The notes: a model not told the origin generated them from the sequence alone. A DNA stretch of 56,890 nt from an uncultured Collinsella sp. (GCA_900544225.1 UQUD01000001.1:1-56890); one strand, 5' to 3'; positions 43,830-52,656 are shown, counted from the first letter of the stretch. Program-made: numbers and translations.

Positions 43830-44171
43830 CTACTCCCAGGCTCCCCATACATCAGGGCAATAACCGACGGTGGCCTTTTTGCCGTTGCGCACGATGGGCT
43901 CGGCTAGAACCTGCTGGTTTTCGAGCAGTTTGTCGAAGCGCTGGCTAGGGGTGAGGTGCTGGATGAGCGCGAGCGTCTCCTCGTCCTTGGCCTTGGGGTT
44001 GAGCAGCTTGTCGATGTCGCCGACCACCTGCATCACGCTCGTGAGTTCGCCCTTGCTCATCTCCTTTTCCCTAAGGTCAATAAACTGCACCTTAATGCGG
44101 CGCTCCTTAAAATAGCGCTGGGCCTTCTTGGTATCGAAAGACTTTTTGGTTCCAAAAATCTGGATATTCAT
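43830..44171 (-). CDS. ArsC/Spx-like thioredoxin-fold protein lacking the N-terminal cysteine
   Basis: 113 residues of the ArsC/YffB/Spx fold: QIFGTKKSFDTKKAQRYFKERRIKVQFIDLREK, then TPSQRFDKLLENQQVLAEPIVRNGKKATVGY. The fold is clear, but the usual nucleophilic Cys in the loop (as in GxxxCxT or CxxC) is replaced by Lys-Ser-Phe. Arsenate reductase activity is therefore unlikely; a non-enzymatic regulatory role as in Spx is possible. Its start is 12 bases after the flavodoxin-like gene stop, so the two form one operon. Confidence 0.8.
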   Translation of the reverse strand: MNIQIFGTKKSFDTKKAQRYFKERRIKVQFIDLREKEMSKGELTSVMQVVGDIDKLLNPKAKDEETLALIQHLTPSQRFDKLLENQQVLAEPIVRNGKKATVGYCPDVWGAWE

Positions 44172-44182
44172 GCTCCGCCGCT

Positions 44183-44806
44183 CTATCGAATGAAGTTGGT
44201 CGTTGCTCGATCTGCCTCGGGTGCGTTGATACCGGCGGCCTGTCCTGCCTCGATACAGCGCAGGAGCCAGGCCATGTTTTTGCCGATGTTTCGCATGGTG
44301 GCAAGGCCCTCGGCATCCCCATCGGCGTCGCCGGGCACGCGGCCAAACACGTTGTTCCAGTAGGTGGAGGCAACCACAGGCATTTGCTTAATGGTGAAGT
44401 ACTTGTTGAGCACATCGAACGTGGTCGACGTGCCGCCGCGACGGGCGACGGCGACCGCGGCGCCGGGCTTGTGCTCAAAGGCATGCCCGCCTGCATAGAA
44501 GGCGCGATCGAGGGCTGAGAGGATGCGTCCGCTGGGATGCGCATAGTAGACGGGGGAGCCAAAGACAAAGCCATCTGCCTGCTCGGCGGCAGCGATGAGC
44601 TCGTTCACCACGTCGTCGTCAAAGGTGCAGCGACCGCCAAGCTTGCCGCACTGGCCGCAACCGATGCAGTCGCGAATGGGCTTGGCGCCCAGCTGGAACA
44701 CCTCGGTATCGATGCCCTCGGCGTTGAGTTGCTCGGAGACCTCGGCGAGTGCGCGGGCGGTATTGCCGTTTGCCTTGGGACTGCCATTGACCAAAAGAAC
44801 CTTCAT
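44183..44806 (-). CDS. Flavodoxin-like NAD(P)H-dependent reductase
   Basis: 207 residues with the flavodoxin-like fold: VLLVNGSPKANGNTA is the FMN phosphate loop, CIGCGQCGKLGGRC an iron- or zinc-like cysteine cluster common in this iron-sulfur flavoprotein family, FVFGSPVYYAHPSG the flavin ring loop. The C-terminus is short. The ATG at 44806 is preferred to a GTG three bases earlier because GGGAG is then six bases away. It may reduce quinones or other electron acceptors. Probably co-transcribed with the ArsC-like gene downstream. Confidence 0.88.
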   Translation of the reverse strand: MKVLLVNGSPKANGNTARALAEVSEQLNAEGIDTEVFQLGAKPIRDCIGCGQCGKLGGRCTFDDDVVNELIAAAEQADGFVFGSPVYYAHPSGRILSALDRAFYAGGHAFEHKPGAAVAVARRGGTSTTFDVLNKYFTIKQMPVVASTYWNNVFGRVPGDADGDAEGLATMRNIGKNMAWLLRCIEAGQAAGINAPEADRATTNFIR

Positions 44807-44880
44807 CACAAACTCCCTCTGCTGTTGGTGACTTCTGCAGAGGATTATCGCACGATGGGGGAGGCGGTGCGGGCGCGGTG

Positions 44881-46410
44881 CTAATCCAGTTTGGTACCTG
44901 GCACCTGCACGGCTTTACCGAGCAACGCTTTGAGCTCGTTCAAAATGGAAACGGGCTGTCGATTGACAGCGTCCAGATGAAGCGTCGCCACACGAATGGG
45001 CGGCTGATATTCAAGCGAGCCGATGAGCACGGGAGAACCCAGGAACCGCTCGATTTCGTCTGCGATCGCATCGGTCTCTTCGGGATCAAAGTCATCGAAA
45101 AGCGCCACGAACATTGGTCCCGTCGAGCGGAACAAGCGACCCTTGCCGCGCGAACAGTCCATGAGGCAGGCGGCGCTTTCGGCGAGCACGCGGTCGCCTG
45201 CATCGAATCCAAAGCGGGCATTGACTTCGGCGATATCGTCGACCTTAATGGCAATAAAGCCTGCCTCGCGCGCCACGCGGCGCATCTCTCCAATAGCGTT
45301 GACCAGCGCGTGGACATCGCCCAGGCCCGTTACCGAGTCGGTCGTATCTGCCAAGCTTCGGTTGATGATAATGCCCACATACATGCTGGGCTCGGTATCG
45401 GTGCCGTCCAAACGGTAGCCCGTGCAGTCGCAAAGCACGTATTTTCCGGTGGCATCCATTACGCGATACTGCATGTAATGGAAGTGCCACGTGCCGTTTA
45501 TCACCATGTCGAGCTCGGCGCGTACGTTGTCGCGGTCCTCGGGATGAACGCGGGCGAGCCACATGTCGAGTGAGTTAAAGGGGTGCTGGGAGGGCAGGTC
45601 AAAATCGCGCACGGCGTTAACCGACCATTGCGATTCTCCCGTATCGAGGTTAAGGATGAACGGATAGCGTGTCTCGGAGCTCATGGAGATCGCTTGGAAC
45701 ACCCGGTCGTTGCAGGGAAGCTGATCGACGATTGGGCGTTGCGGCGCGTCATTGTCTTTCGGTTGCTGCACACGATGCATAAGCTTATAGCGATACATCT
45801 TGCGATCGGCATCCATCGTCATCTGGCGACGCGTGTCGCCGGCAAGTGGATCGACGCGCGAGCAGCCAAAGCTAAAGCTGGCGATCATGGGCGCCTTGCC
45901 ACCTGAGCTCGCCTCGATCAGCCCGGCACGTACCCGCTCCAAGCGCTGCTCGAGTTCGGTCTCGTTTGCGGAGAGCGAGATGAGCACAAACTCGTCTCCA
46001 CCGATACGGAACAGCATCTCATCGTGCTCCATGGTTTCGGAGAGCGTGCGGCAGATGCTCAGAATATAGCGATTGCCTTCGGCGTGGCCAAACCTATCAT
46101 TGCAATGTTTGAGATGGTCGATGTCAATATAGGCGCAGGTGAAGGGGTCACCTTTGTGCCAGAGTTGCTCGACGTGACGGTCGAGTCCGCCGCGGTTGCC
46201 CAAGTTGGTGAGCGGGTCGATATAGGCGTTGCTCTCAAGCAGCCGGCGCTCTTGTTGCAGGATGGCATGCGTCTTTTGCAGTTGCTCGCCAACGGCGCGC
46301 AGCTCAGCAGGCAGCGCGGCAACATCGAGTTCGGCGGTCGAGATGCCATTCGCAAGTCGCTGAAGATAGGCAATAATCGATTGCTCGCCCAGGCGATATG
46401 ACTCGTTCAT
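44881..46410 (-). CDS. GGDEF-domain diguanylate cyclase with PAS-like and second GGDEF-like region
   Basis: 509 residues. A coiled N-terminus leads to a GGDEF domain with the intact active-site RIGGDEF (GGDEF at 137-141). A PAS-like region follows (FILNLDTGESQWSVNAVRDF ... VHPEDRDNVRAELDMV), then a second, degenerate GGDEF-like domain (SVTGLGDVHALVNAIGEM; RLFRSTGPMFVALFDD in place of GGDEF). There is no EAL domain and no membrane helix, so it is a soluble cyclase making c-di-GMP. The RxxD inhibitory site is not conserved (Met in place of Arg). ATG at 46410 has AAGGAGG nine bases upstream. Architecture matches the neighbouring EAL protein except for the missing EAL domain. Confidence 0.88.
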   Translation of the reverse strand: MNESYRLGEQSIIAYLQRLANGISTAELDVAALPAELRAVGEQLQKTHAILQQERRLLESNAYIDPLTNLGNRGGLDRHVEQLWHKGDPFTCAYIDIDHLKHCNDRFGHAEGNRYILSICRTLSETMEHDEMLFRIGGDEFVLISLSANETELEQRLERVRAGLIEASSGGKAPMIASFSFGCSRVDPLAGDTRRQMTMDADRKMYRYKLMHRVQQPKDNDAPQRPIVDQLPCNDRVFQAISMSSETRYPFILNLDTGESQWSVNAVRDFDLPSQHPFNSLDMWLARVHPEDRDNVRAELDMVINGTWHFHYMQYRVMDATGKYVLCDCTGYRLDGTDTEPSMYVGIIINRSLADTTDSVTGLGDVHALVNAIGEMRRVAREAGFIAIKVDDIAEVNARFGFDAGDRVLAESAACLMDCSRGKGRLFRSTGPMFVALFDDFDPEETDAIADEIERFLGSPVLIGSLEYQPPIRVATLHLDAVNRQPVSILNELKALLGKAVQVPGTKLD

Positions 46411-46448
46411 GATGGATAACCTCCTTGGGCGGAACAACGGTTTGTATC

Positions 46449-46479
46449 ATATCCCCAATTCGGTTTGAACTGGGGATAT
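46449..46479. promoter_or_regulatory. Inverted repeat between the two c-di-GMP genes
   Basis: ATATCCCCA (46449-46457) and TGGGGATAT (46471-46479) form a 9-bp stem extended by TTC/GAA around GGTTT. It lies 40 bp upstream of the GGDEF gene start and after the EAL gene stop, so it may be an operator of the former or a terminator of the latter; a T-run is lacking, which favours operator. Confidence 0.5.
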
Positions 46480-46537
46480 AAGTTAGCTAATGGAGACAAA
46501 TGCCCCCTTCGGCGGTGGCGTTTTGCGCGCGAGCGTA

Positions 46538-49255
46538 TCAGTTGTTATTGCCGCCATCGAGCAATGCCTCAAAATCCTTCGCCGGCATGGGGCGGTAGTA
46601 GAGGAAGCCCTGAGCGTAGCGGGCACCCATGTGGCGTAGCATGTTTGCCTGCTCATCTGTCTCGACGCCTTCGATTACAATGGGCAGATGGAGCGACTGC
46701 GCCATCTCGAGCATCGATGACACGATCTGCGCGCTGCGGCCTTGATCGCGGTCGGTGGGCACAAAGGTGCGGTCGAGCTTGATGACGTCGACATTGACGT
46801 TCTTGAGCATCGCGAGCGTGGACTGACCGGTGCCAAAATCGTCCATATAGGTCGAGAAGCCGCGGGTGTGCAAGTCGGCTGTCAGTTTGTCCACGGCTTC
46901 GGACTCTCCCGTATAAGCCGTCTCGGTGATCTCGATGCGCATGAGCTCGGGCGGCAGGTTGTATTGGGCGGCGAGCGATCCCATATGCTCGGCAACGTCG
47001 CAGGCAAGAATGTCCACGCGAGACACATTAAGCGAGACCGGAACCACGCGAAGACCGCGATCGAGACGCTCGCGAAGCCATATGGCGACACCCTGCCAAA
47101 TGTACTTGTCGAGCGTCACCACAAAGCCGCTTTCCTCGAGTGCAGGGATAAACGTTGCGGGCGAAATGAGAGAGCCGTCCTTGTCAATCCAGCGCGTAAG
47201 TGCCTCGGCGCCAATGATCTCGCCGGTTTCCATATCGACCTGGGGCTGCAGGTAGTACGTGATGCGGCCATTTGAGAGCGCGTACTGGAACTCGGTCAGC
47301 GTGCGGTGGAACGCAATCTCGTGTTCATATTCTTCGGGGCGGAAAATAGCAATGCGCTCCTTGAAGTCGTTTTTGGCGCGTCGATTGGTAAACATGGCCT
47401 TTGCCTGCGCATCGATGGTGATCTCCTCATTGGAGTCGATGGGGTAAATGCCCATGGACGGCCAAAAACCTACGCCGTCATCATGCCTGGCTACTGCCTC
47501 GCGAACGCGGTTGTAGATTTGATGGACGGTGATGTGCTTAAAGGGGATGAGTACGCAAAAGTCATCTTGGCCCCAGTACCCTGCGACGCCCATATCGGCA
47601 TTCTCGATGTCCTTGAGGACCGTGCCCACATCGGCGAGTACGCGGTCGCCCTCGGCCTGGCCGTGCCATTCATTAAACAGGCGCATGTGACCCATGTCGA
47701 CGGTGGCGATGCACCAGGTGTCGTCGCGCCTTGCCTCGAGAAATGCGTTGGCGCGCCGCATAAACTCGCTGGGTCGATAGAGGCCCGTGAGCGAGTCGAT
47801 ACGTTCGGCGATGGCGCTTTTGCGCTCCGCCTCGGGTATGGGGAGGCTGTCGTTGGGAACAAGCCCGCCGGCCGTGCGAAGGCGACGGTCGAGTTCGCCT
47901 AAAACGGCGGTCGCTTGATGGGCTAAGTGCTCGTAAAAGGCCGGGACGACAAGGCAGACGGGAGTAATGGTGTCGCCTGCGATTTGAACAGGAGCGAAAA
48001 CGGCCTCTTTAAGGTGGCGGGTCAGTTGCTCGAATGCCTCGTGGTCCAAATCGTTGCTGAGCACGACGAACTGGACGCTTCGTGAACGGAAGACCCGGCT
48101 TCTGCCGCGGGTGATCGACAGCATGCGGCCTGCGTATTCGGCAAGCATGTTGTCGACAGCCTCGGCCCCGTAGAGCTCGTTGAGATTCGCCGTGCCACGA
48201 ATGCGCACCGCTATAAGCCCCGTCTCGCAGCGGTCGCGACGGCAGGCATCGATAGCGTTGACCAGCATGCGCTGCGTTCCGAGGCCTGTGGCGGCATCGA
48301 CGGTTTCGGCAAGCGAGTGGTTGACGAGTTCGCCGACATAGAGCGAGGGGACATTTCCGTCGCCGTCGATGCGAAACCCGCGAGCACGGCAGAGAACGTA
48401 GTCACCCGCGGCATTGCGCATGCGGTACTGCATGACGCGGCGGTGTTTGGAGCCGTTAAAGATCTGGTTGATGTCGTTGGCGTAGGCCTCGAGGTCATCG
48501 GGATGGACGCGCGTCTTCCAGAAATCGCGGCAGCTGTCTATGTGCTCCGAAGGAAGACCGAGATTGCGCAAGGCACCTTGCGACCAAAGGGTGCGGTCCT
48601 TGTCCAAGTTCTCGATAAAGAAATAACGGCCCTCGTTGAGCATCGAAAAAGCGTCGAAAATACGATCGCTTATTTCGAAGTCGTCGGCGTGGACTTGCGT
48701 AATATTGCGCCGATCGAGGTGCATGGCATGACGTAGCTTGTAGTCGTACATGCGATGGTCGGCATCGAGTGTCATGCGATTGGAGGCTTCGCCCAGGGCG
48801 GGGTCGGCGTGTGCCACTCCGTAGCTAAACGAGTGGGGCATCTCGGAATCGTTGTTTTTGAGCAGGATCGTTCGGCAGTGTTCCAGACGTTCGGCGAGGT
48901 CGTCCTCGGTCGCAATCGTAGATAGGATGGCAAACTCGTCGCCTCCCAGACGAAATGCCGCCTCGTCTACCTTCATATACAGCTTGAGATAAAGGCTTAC
49001 CTGCAAGATATAGCGGTTGCCCTCGTCATGGCCAAAGACATCGTTGCAGTGCTTGAGATTGTCGATATCGATGAACGCCATGGTAACGGGGGCGTCCTGC
49101 TCCCAGAGCTCCTCGAGGGAGCGGGCAAAGCCGCCGCGGTTGCCAAGTCCGGTAAGCTGGTCGGTAAAGGCGGTCCTAATCAGATCATCCTGACGCTCGA
49201 GAAGGTCGCGGACGGTCTTTTCGAGCGTTTCGGTGTAATTGCTGACAGTATCCAT
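46538..49255 (-). CDS. Dual GGDEF-EAL c-di-GMP protein
   Basis: 905 residues. Domain order: short coiled N-terminus, GGDEF with RLGGDEF (104-108), a PAS-like region, a degenerate GGDEF-like domain, a third GGDEF-like segment (SLTGLYRPSEF; GYWGQDDF) and an EAL domain from about residue 650. The EAL has GAEALTRW (Glu684), the metal Asp pair in MDDFGTG (805-806), Lys826 in IKLDR and Glu862 in IEGVET, so the phosphodiesterase looks active. It probably makes and degrades c-di-GMP. No membrane helix. The start lacks a clear ribosome site and a stop lies two codons upstream. Neighbour of the GGDEF protein and of very similar layout, so the pair probably arose by duplication with loss or gain of EAL. 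Confidence 0.88.
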   Translation of the reverse strand: MDTVSNYTETLEKTVRDLLERQDDLIRTAFTDQLTGLGNRGGFARSLEELWEQDAPVTMAFIDIDNLKHCNDVFGHDEGNRYILQVSLYLKLYMKVDEAAFRLGGDEFAILSTIATEDDLAERLEHCRTILLKNNDSEMPHSFSYGVAHADPALGEASNRMTLDADHRMYDYKLRHAMHLDRRNITQVHADDFEISDRIFDAFSMLNEGRYFFIENLDKDRTLWSQGALRNLGLPSEHIDSCRDFWKTRVHPDDLEAYANDINQIFNGSKHRRVMQYRMRNAAGDYVLCRARGFRIDGDGNVPSLYVGELVNHSLAETVDAATGLGTQRMLVNAIDACRRDRCETGLIAVRIRGTANLNELYGAEAVDNMLAEYAGRMLSITRGRSRVFRSRSVQFVVLSNDLDHEAFEQLTRHLKEAVFAPVQIAGDTITPVCLVVPAFYEHLAHQATAVLGELDRRLRTAGGLVPNDSLPIPEAERKSAIAERIDSLTGLYRPSEFMRRANAFLEARRDDTWCIATVDMGHMRLFNEWHGQAEGDRVLADVGTVLKDIENADMGVAGYWGQDDFCVLIPFKHITVHQIYNRVREAVARHDDGVGFWPSMGIYPIDSNEEITIDAQAKAMFTNRRAKNDFKERIAIFRPEEYEHEIAFHRTLTEFQYALSNGRITYYLQPQVDMETGEIIGAEALTRWIDKDGSLISPATFIPALEESGFVVTLDKYIWQGVAIWLRERLDRGLRVVPVSLNVSRVDILACDVAEHMGSLAAQYNLPPELMRIEITETAYTGESEAVDKLTADLHTRGFSTYMDDFGTGQSTLAMLKNVNVDVIKLDRTFVPTDRDQGRSAQIVSSMLEMAQSLHLPIVIEGVETDEQANMLRHMGARYAQGFLYYRPMPAKDFEALLDGGNNN

Positions 49256-49579
49256 GTTCTAAGCGGCTTTCTTAGGTCGGGGCGGATTGCGTCGGGCGAG
49301 CTCGTTGTGTACACGCGTCGTTACTCGGCGTCTTGCGTGTATCCAGGCCCCCGTCTTGCTGCGTTGTTGGGTTACTTTGCCGACGAATGTTCGCTGTTGA
49401 TAACTGCTGAGTAGTATAAACAACAGTGCAAAATTATATAGGGGTGCACATGCTGTGGGTGGCTATTATTCGACAAACGGCAGCGCGATGATGCGATGTT
49501 CGATAAAAATGCGACTGGGGCGGTATATGTTGATGGGTATACTTGTCCCGGTTAAAAACGCAGGAACGGAGATGGTCGC
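49256..49579. other. Divergent spacer between the EAL gene and the patatin gene
   Basis: 324 bp without a gene. TATACT at 49538-49543 is a possible -10 for the patatin gene, 36 bases before its ATG. An AT-rich stretch around 49400-49440 (ATAACT, TATAAAC, AAATTATATAGG) may hold minus- or plus-strand promoters. No clear terminator, riboswitch or repeat seen. Confidence 0.35.
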
Positions 49580-50449
49580 ATGGCACAGTCAAATATGACG
49601 CGCACGGTGGGGCTCGCGCTCGAGGGAGGCGGCTACCGCGGTATGTATACGGCGGGCGTGCTCGACGTTTGGATGGAGCACGGTTTGACCTGCGACCATA
49701 TGGTGGGCGTCTCGGCGGGCGCGGCGTTTGGCTACAATTTTAAATCGCGCCAGATCGGCCGTGCCATTCGCTATAACAAGGCCTATTGTGCCGATAAGCG
49801 CTATGCGGGTGTAGCAAGCTGGCTGCGGACCGGCGATATGTTCAATGCCGATTTTGCCTATCACGAGGTGCCTATCGAGCGCGATCCCATTGACTTGGAG
49901 GCGTATCGCGCCTGTCCCATGCGGTTTACGTGCGTGTGCACCGATATCGAGACGGGCAAGGCCGTCTACCATGACCTGCCTTATGGCGACGAGCGGGATA
50001 TCGAGTGGATCCGGGCATCGTCGGCGATTCCCGTGGCGACGCGTCCCGTTGCTATTGACGGGCATAAGTATCTGGATGGTGGCGTGGCTGATTCTATTCC
50101 CAGTGCATGGCTGTTTGCGCAGGGGTATGACCGCAATATCGTGGTACTCACGCAGCCGGCGGGCTTTGTGAAGCAGCCCAACAGCGTGATGCCCATGCTG
50201 CGTCGCGTGTTCCGTCACTATCCGGAGTTTGTCTCAGCGCTTGAGCATCGGCATGAGGTTTACAATGCCACGCTCGATGACCTGGCACGTCGCGAGGCTG
50301 CCGGCGAAATCTTTGTGGTGCGTCCGAGCGAATCGGTGAAAGTGCCGTCGCTGTGCCGCGAGCCCGATGAGCTCGAGCGCATCTATCAGATCGGTCGTCG
50401 AGATGCGGAGGCGACTTTGCCGGCGTTGGAGGCCTACCTAGCGGGGTAG
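49580..50449 (+). CDS. Patatin-like phospholipase
   Basis: 289 residues. The oxyanion loop EGGGYRGMYTAG, the nucleophile elbow GVSAGAAFG (GxSxG, Ser about residue 45) and the catalytic Asp in LDGGVADSIP are all present, so it is a likely lipid acyl hydrolase. It belongs to the YchK/RssA-like bacterial group with no membrane helix. ACGGAGAT precedes the ATG. Substrate and location unknown. Followed by a 14-bp hairpin that probably terminates it. Confidence 0.9.
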   Translation: MAQSNMTRTVGLALEGGGYRGMYTAGVLDVWMEHGLTCDHMVGVSAGAAFGYNFKSRQIGRAIRYNKAYCADKRYAGVASWLRTGDMFNADFAYHEVPIERDPIDLEAYRACPMRFTCVCTDIETGKAVYHDLPYGDERDIEWIRASSAIPVATRPVAIDGHKYLDGGVADSIPSAWLFAQGYDRNIVVLTQPAGFVKQPNSVMPMLRRVFRHYPEFVSALEHRHEVYNATLDDLARREAAGEIFVVRPSESVKVPSLCREPDELERIYQIGRRDAEATLPALEAYLAG

Positions 50450-50471
50450 AGCAAACTGCCGCGGACTCGGC

Positions 50472-50517
50472 GGAAAGCGCATCCCGGAATGGAGGTCCAA
50501 ACTGGGATGCGCTTTCC
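50472..50517. terminator. Terminator between patatin and thiE
   Basis: GGAAAGCGCATCCC at 50472-50485 pairs with GGGATGCGCTTTCC at 50504-50517. The 14-bp stem is perfect, the loop is 18 nt and T-rich sequence is weak, so it may act for both convergent genes. Confidence 0.65.
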
Positions 50518-50561
50518 ATTGCTAAAGATGTGAGGCTGCGGATCAGCTGCTCGGCTTATGC

Positions 50562-51257
50562 CTATGCCTGCTGCCAGGTGTCGACGAGCTCCTTGGCTGC
50601 GGCGTGGGGGTCGTCGGCACTGCAGACGGCGCTCACCACAAAGAAGCCATCGACGCCGGTGGCCTTGAGCTGCGGCAAGTCGGCTGTCTTGACGCCGCCG
50701 CCCACCACGATGGGCACGGGGCTTGCCGCGTGGAGTGCGGCCAGATCCTCAAAGCTTTTGGTGATGATAGAGCCATCGGCTGCGCGTCCGCAGTCGCGCT
50801 TGGTCTCGGTCTCGTGGAGTGGGCCGATGCCCAGGTAGTCGACTAGACTCATATCGGCGGTCTTGACGTACTCGAGCATCTCCTCGCAGCGGGCCGAAAG
50901 TCCCACGATGGCATCGGGGCCCAGAATCTTGCGGCAGACCTCGACGGGAATATCGCTCTGACCCACGTGCACGCCGTCGACAGCAATACCCTGCTCGCGC
51001 GCGGCGAGTACGCAGTCCAGGCGGTCGTCGATTAACAGGGCGACCTGACCGGTCTTGCCGGCCTGCGCGATTGCCTGTGCGGCGTCGCCGGTCAGCGCGA
51101 TGATCTCGCGGGCACTTGCCACCTTGGAGCGCACCTGGATGCAGGTAAAGCCGGCGTCGAGCGCCTGGGCCACCACATCGCCCACGGGGCGTCCGAGGGT
51201 GTTTTCGGGGCCGAGTACCAGATAGGCCGAGATATCAAGGTTGTCGCGGATGCTCAT
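50562..51257 (-). CDS. thiE: Thiamine-phosphate synthase
   Basis: 231 residues. Joins hydroxymethylpyrimidine diphosphate and thiazole phosphate to make thiamine phosphate. The TIM-barrel motifs QVRSK, HVGQSD, LGIGPLHETETK and PIVVGGGV are all present. Start ATG overlaps the UPF0045 stop by 4 nt. Last gene of the thiM-UPF0045-thiE operon under the TPP riboswitch. No thiD or thiG/C pathway lies nearby; kinase and thiazole salvage by ThiM suggests uptake-based synthesis. Confidence 0.93.
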   Translation of the reverse strand: MSIRDNLDISAYLVLGPENTLGRPVGDVVAQALDAGFTCIQVRSKVASAREIIALTGDAAQAIAQAGKTGQVALLIDDRLDCVLAAREQGIAVDGVHVGQSDIPVEVCRKILGPDAIVGLSARCEEMLEYVKTADMSLVDYLGIGPLHETETKRDCGRAADGSIITKSFEDLAALHAASPVPIVVGGGVKTADLPQLKATGVDGFFVVSAVCSADDPHAAAKELVDTWQQA

Positions 51258-51595
51258 CGTGCTTCCTCCTGCTTCTTGATCTGTGCTTCCATACGCTCGA
51301 GCTTGCCAGTCATGGTGTCGGTAAATCCGGGCCGAATATCGGCTTTGAGCACGACTTCGGTGCGGATGCCCTTGCTCGCCAACACAAAGGTTGCGTCGCG
51401 CACGACCTGCATGACCTCGTCCCAGTCGCCCTCGATCTCGGTGAACATCGAGGTGGTGCGGTTGGGCAGGCCGCTCTCGCGAATGACGCGCACGACTTCG
51501 GCGACCTCGGCGGAGAGCTCATCGCCGGTGCCGCACGGGGCAATGGCCACGGCGACGAGCGTGTTCATGCCGGCATTGGTTGCGGGCTCGGACAT
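51254..51595 (-). CDS. UPF0045 / MTH1187-family thiamine-binding protein
   Basis: 113 residues. A ferredoxin-like fold protein with TSMFTEIEGDWDEVMQVVRDAT near the centre, matching the MTH1187/YkoF-like family that binds thiamine or its pyrimidine. Located between thiM and thiE in the operon: 3 nt from thiM and overlapping thiE by 4 nt. GAGGAGG stands eight bases before the ATG. It may carry hydroxymethylpyrimidine or thiamine; the exact ligand is inferred from the operon. Confidence 0.85.
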   Translation of the reverse strand: MSEPATNAGMNTLVAVAIAPCGTGDELSAEVAEVVRVIRESGLPNRTTSMFTEIEGDWDEVMQVVRDATFVLASKGIRTEVVLKADIRPGFTDTMTGKLERMEAQIKKQEEAR

Positions 51596-51598
51596 AGC

Positions 51599-52438
51599 TT
51601 ATGCCTCCTCGAGCTCGAGTCGGTTATCGGCGATGTCCTGGGCGGTTGCGCGGTAGAGCTCGTCGATAAAGGCGACCTTAAAGCTTGCCGGGGCATCGGC
51701 GACAGCGGCGGCACGCGTGCCGGCAACGTTGTAGACGGCGGTGCCGCAGATGGCTGCCGTAAACGGATCGGCAGCGCAGGCGTACAGAGCCAGCACGCCA
51801 CCCTGCGAGCAGCCGCAGCCGGTGATCTTGGACATGAGCGAACTGCCGCCGTGGGACTTGGCCACCGTCGTGCCGTCGGTAATCAGGTCGACTTCGCCCG
51901 AGACCACTACGGCTCCGCCGGTGTAGCGGGCGAGCGCCACAGCGGCATCGCGGGCGGCGTCGACCGTGTCGGTGGTATCGACACCGCGCACGCGGCTCAG
52001 ATCAGCTGCCTCGCCCTCAAGACCCCACAGGCCGGCGAGTGCGATGATCTCGGAGGCGTTGCCGCGCACGATGGCAGGCTTGTACTGCTTGAGCTCGTTT
52101 ACCAGCTGGGTTCGCAGGCTACCGATGCCCAGGCCCACCGGATCGAGCACCCAGGGCTTGCCGGCGTCGTGTGCCGCCTTGGCCGCGCGGGGAATCGTCT
52201 GCTCGTAGATGGGGAAGAGCGTGCCCATGTTGAGATAGATGGCGCCGCCGCCGGCAACGAGCGCCTCGCCCTCGTCGGGCAGATAGACCATGGCGGCCGA
52301 ACCGCCCACGGCGAGCTGAGCATTGGCGACAAAGTCGATCGTCACCGTGTTGGTGATGGAGCCGGCCATCGGATTGGTGGCGCGAATCTCCTCCACGGCC
52401 TTGACCACATGTTGCTTAAGCTGTTCCGAATCAATCAC
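51599..52438 (-). CDS. thiM: Hydroxyethylthiazole kinase
   Basis: 279 residues. Phosphorylates thiazole for thiamine salvage. GSITNTVTIDFVANAQLAVGGSAAM at the N-terminus, the ATP loop VVVSGEVDLITDG and the catalytic MSKITGCGCSQGG, with its Cys, are characteristic. GTG start at 52438 with AGGAGG eight bases upstream. It directly follows the TPP riboswitch terminator. A longer frame upstream runs through the riboswitch and is discarded. Confidence 0.93.
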   Translation of the reverse strand: MIDSEQLKQHVVKAVEEIRATNPMAGSITNTVTIDFVANAQLAVGGSAAMVYLPDEGEALVAGGGAIYLNMGTLFPIYEQTIPRAAKAAHDAGKPWVLDPVGLGIGSLRTQLVNELKQYKPAIVRGNASEIIALAGLWGLEGEAADLSRVRGVDTTDTVDAARDAAVALARYTGGAVVVSGEVDLITDGTTVAKSHGGSSLMSKITGCGCSQGGVLALYACAADPFTAAICGTAVYNVAGTRAAAVADAPASFKVAFIDELYRATAQDIADNRLELEEA

Positions 52439-52460
52439 TGCACATGCCTCCTTGGCATAG

Positions 52461-52490
52461 AAAAGGGGCGCTGTGCATAGACAGCGCCCC
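52461..52490 (-). terminator. Terminator hairpin of the TPP riboswitch
   Basis: On the minus strand GGGGCGCTGT-CTATGC-ACAGCGCCCC is followed by TTTT (read as AAAA on the plus strand at 52461-52464). It lies between the aptamer and the thiM start and would stop transcription when TPP is bound. Confidence 0.85.
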
Positions 52491-52501
52491 TGTAAAGGCG
52501 G

Positions 52502-52595
52502 CATGCTCCCTACGCCAGCATTAACTGACAGGTTCAAAGGATTGGGCCCCATGCCCTCTCAGCCTTGTGGTTTGTACCGCCGGCACTCCCGCATC
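52502..52595 (-). promoter_or_regulatory. TPP (THI-box) riboswitch aptamer
   Basis: On the minus strand the THI-box core is visible in order: GGGAGTGCC, GGCTGAGAGGGC, CCTTTGAACCTG and AATGCTGGCGTAGGGAGC. An ATGC/GCAT pairing closes the P1 helix. It controls the thiM operon by transcription termination, through the hairpin at 52461-52490. The aptamer is unusually complete with all landmarks in the expected order. Confidence 0.95.
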
Positions 52596-52621
52596 GAATC
52601 TGTTGTTCCCTATACTAGCGC

Positions 52622-52656
52622 ACCTGCCAAAAAGGGACAGGTTTATTTTGGCAGGT
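52622..52656. repeat. GGGACAG-core palindromic element, AAAAA variant, copy 2
   Basis: ACCTGCCAAAA is mirrored by TTTTGGCAGGT around AGGGACAGGTTTA. Nearly identical to the copy at 32027. Lies between the TPP riboswitch and the HAD gene; TACAAT at 52660-52665 follows it immediately. Confidence 0.85.
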
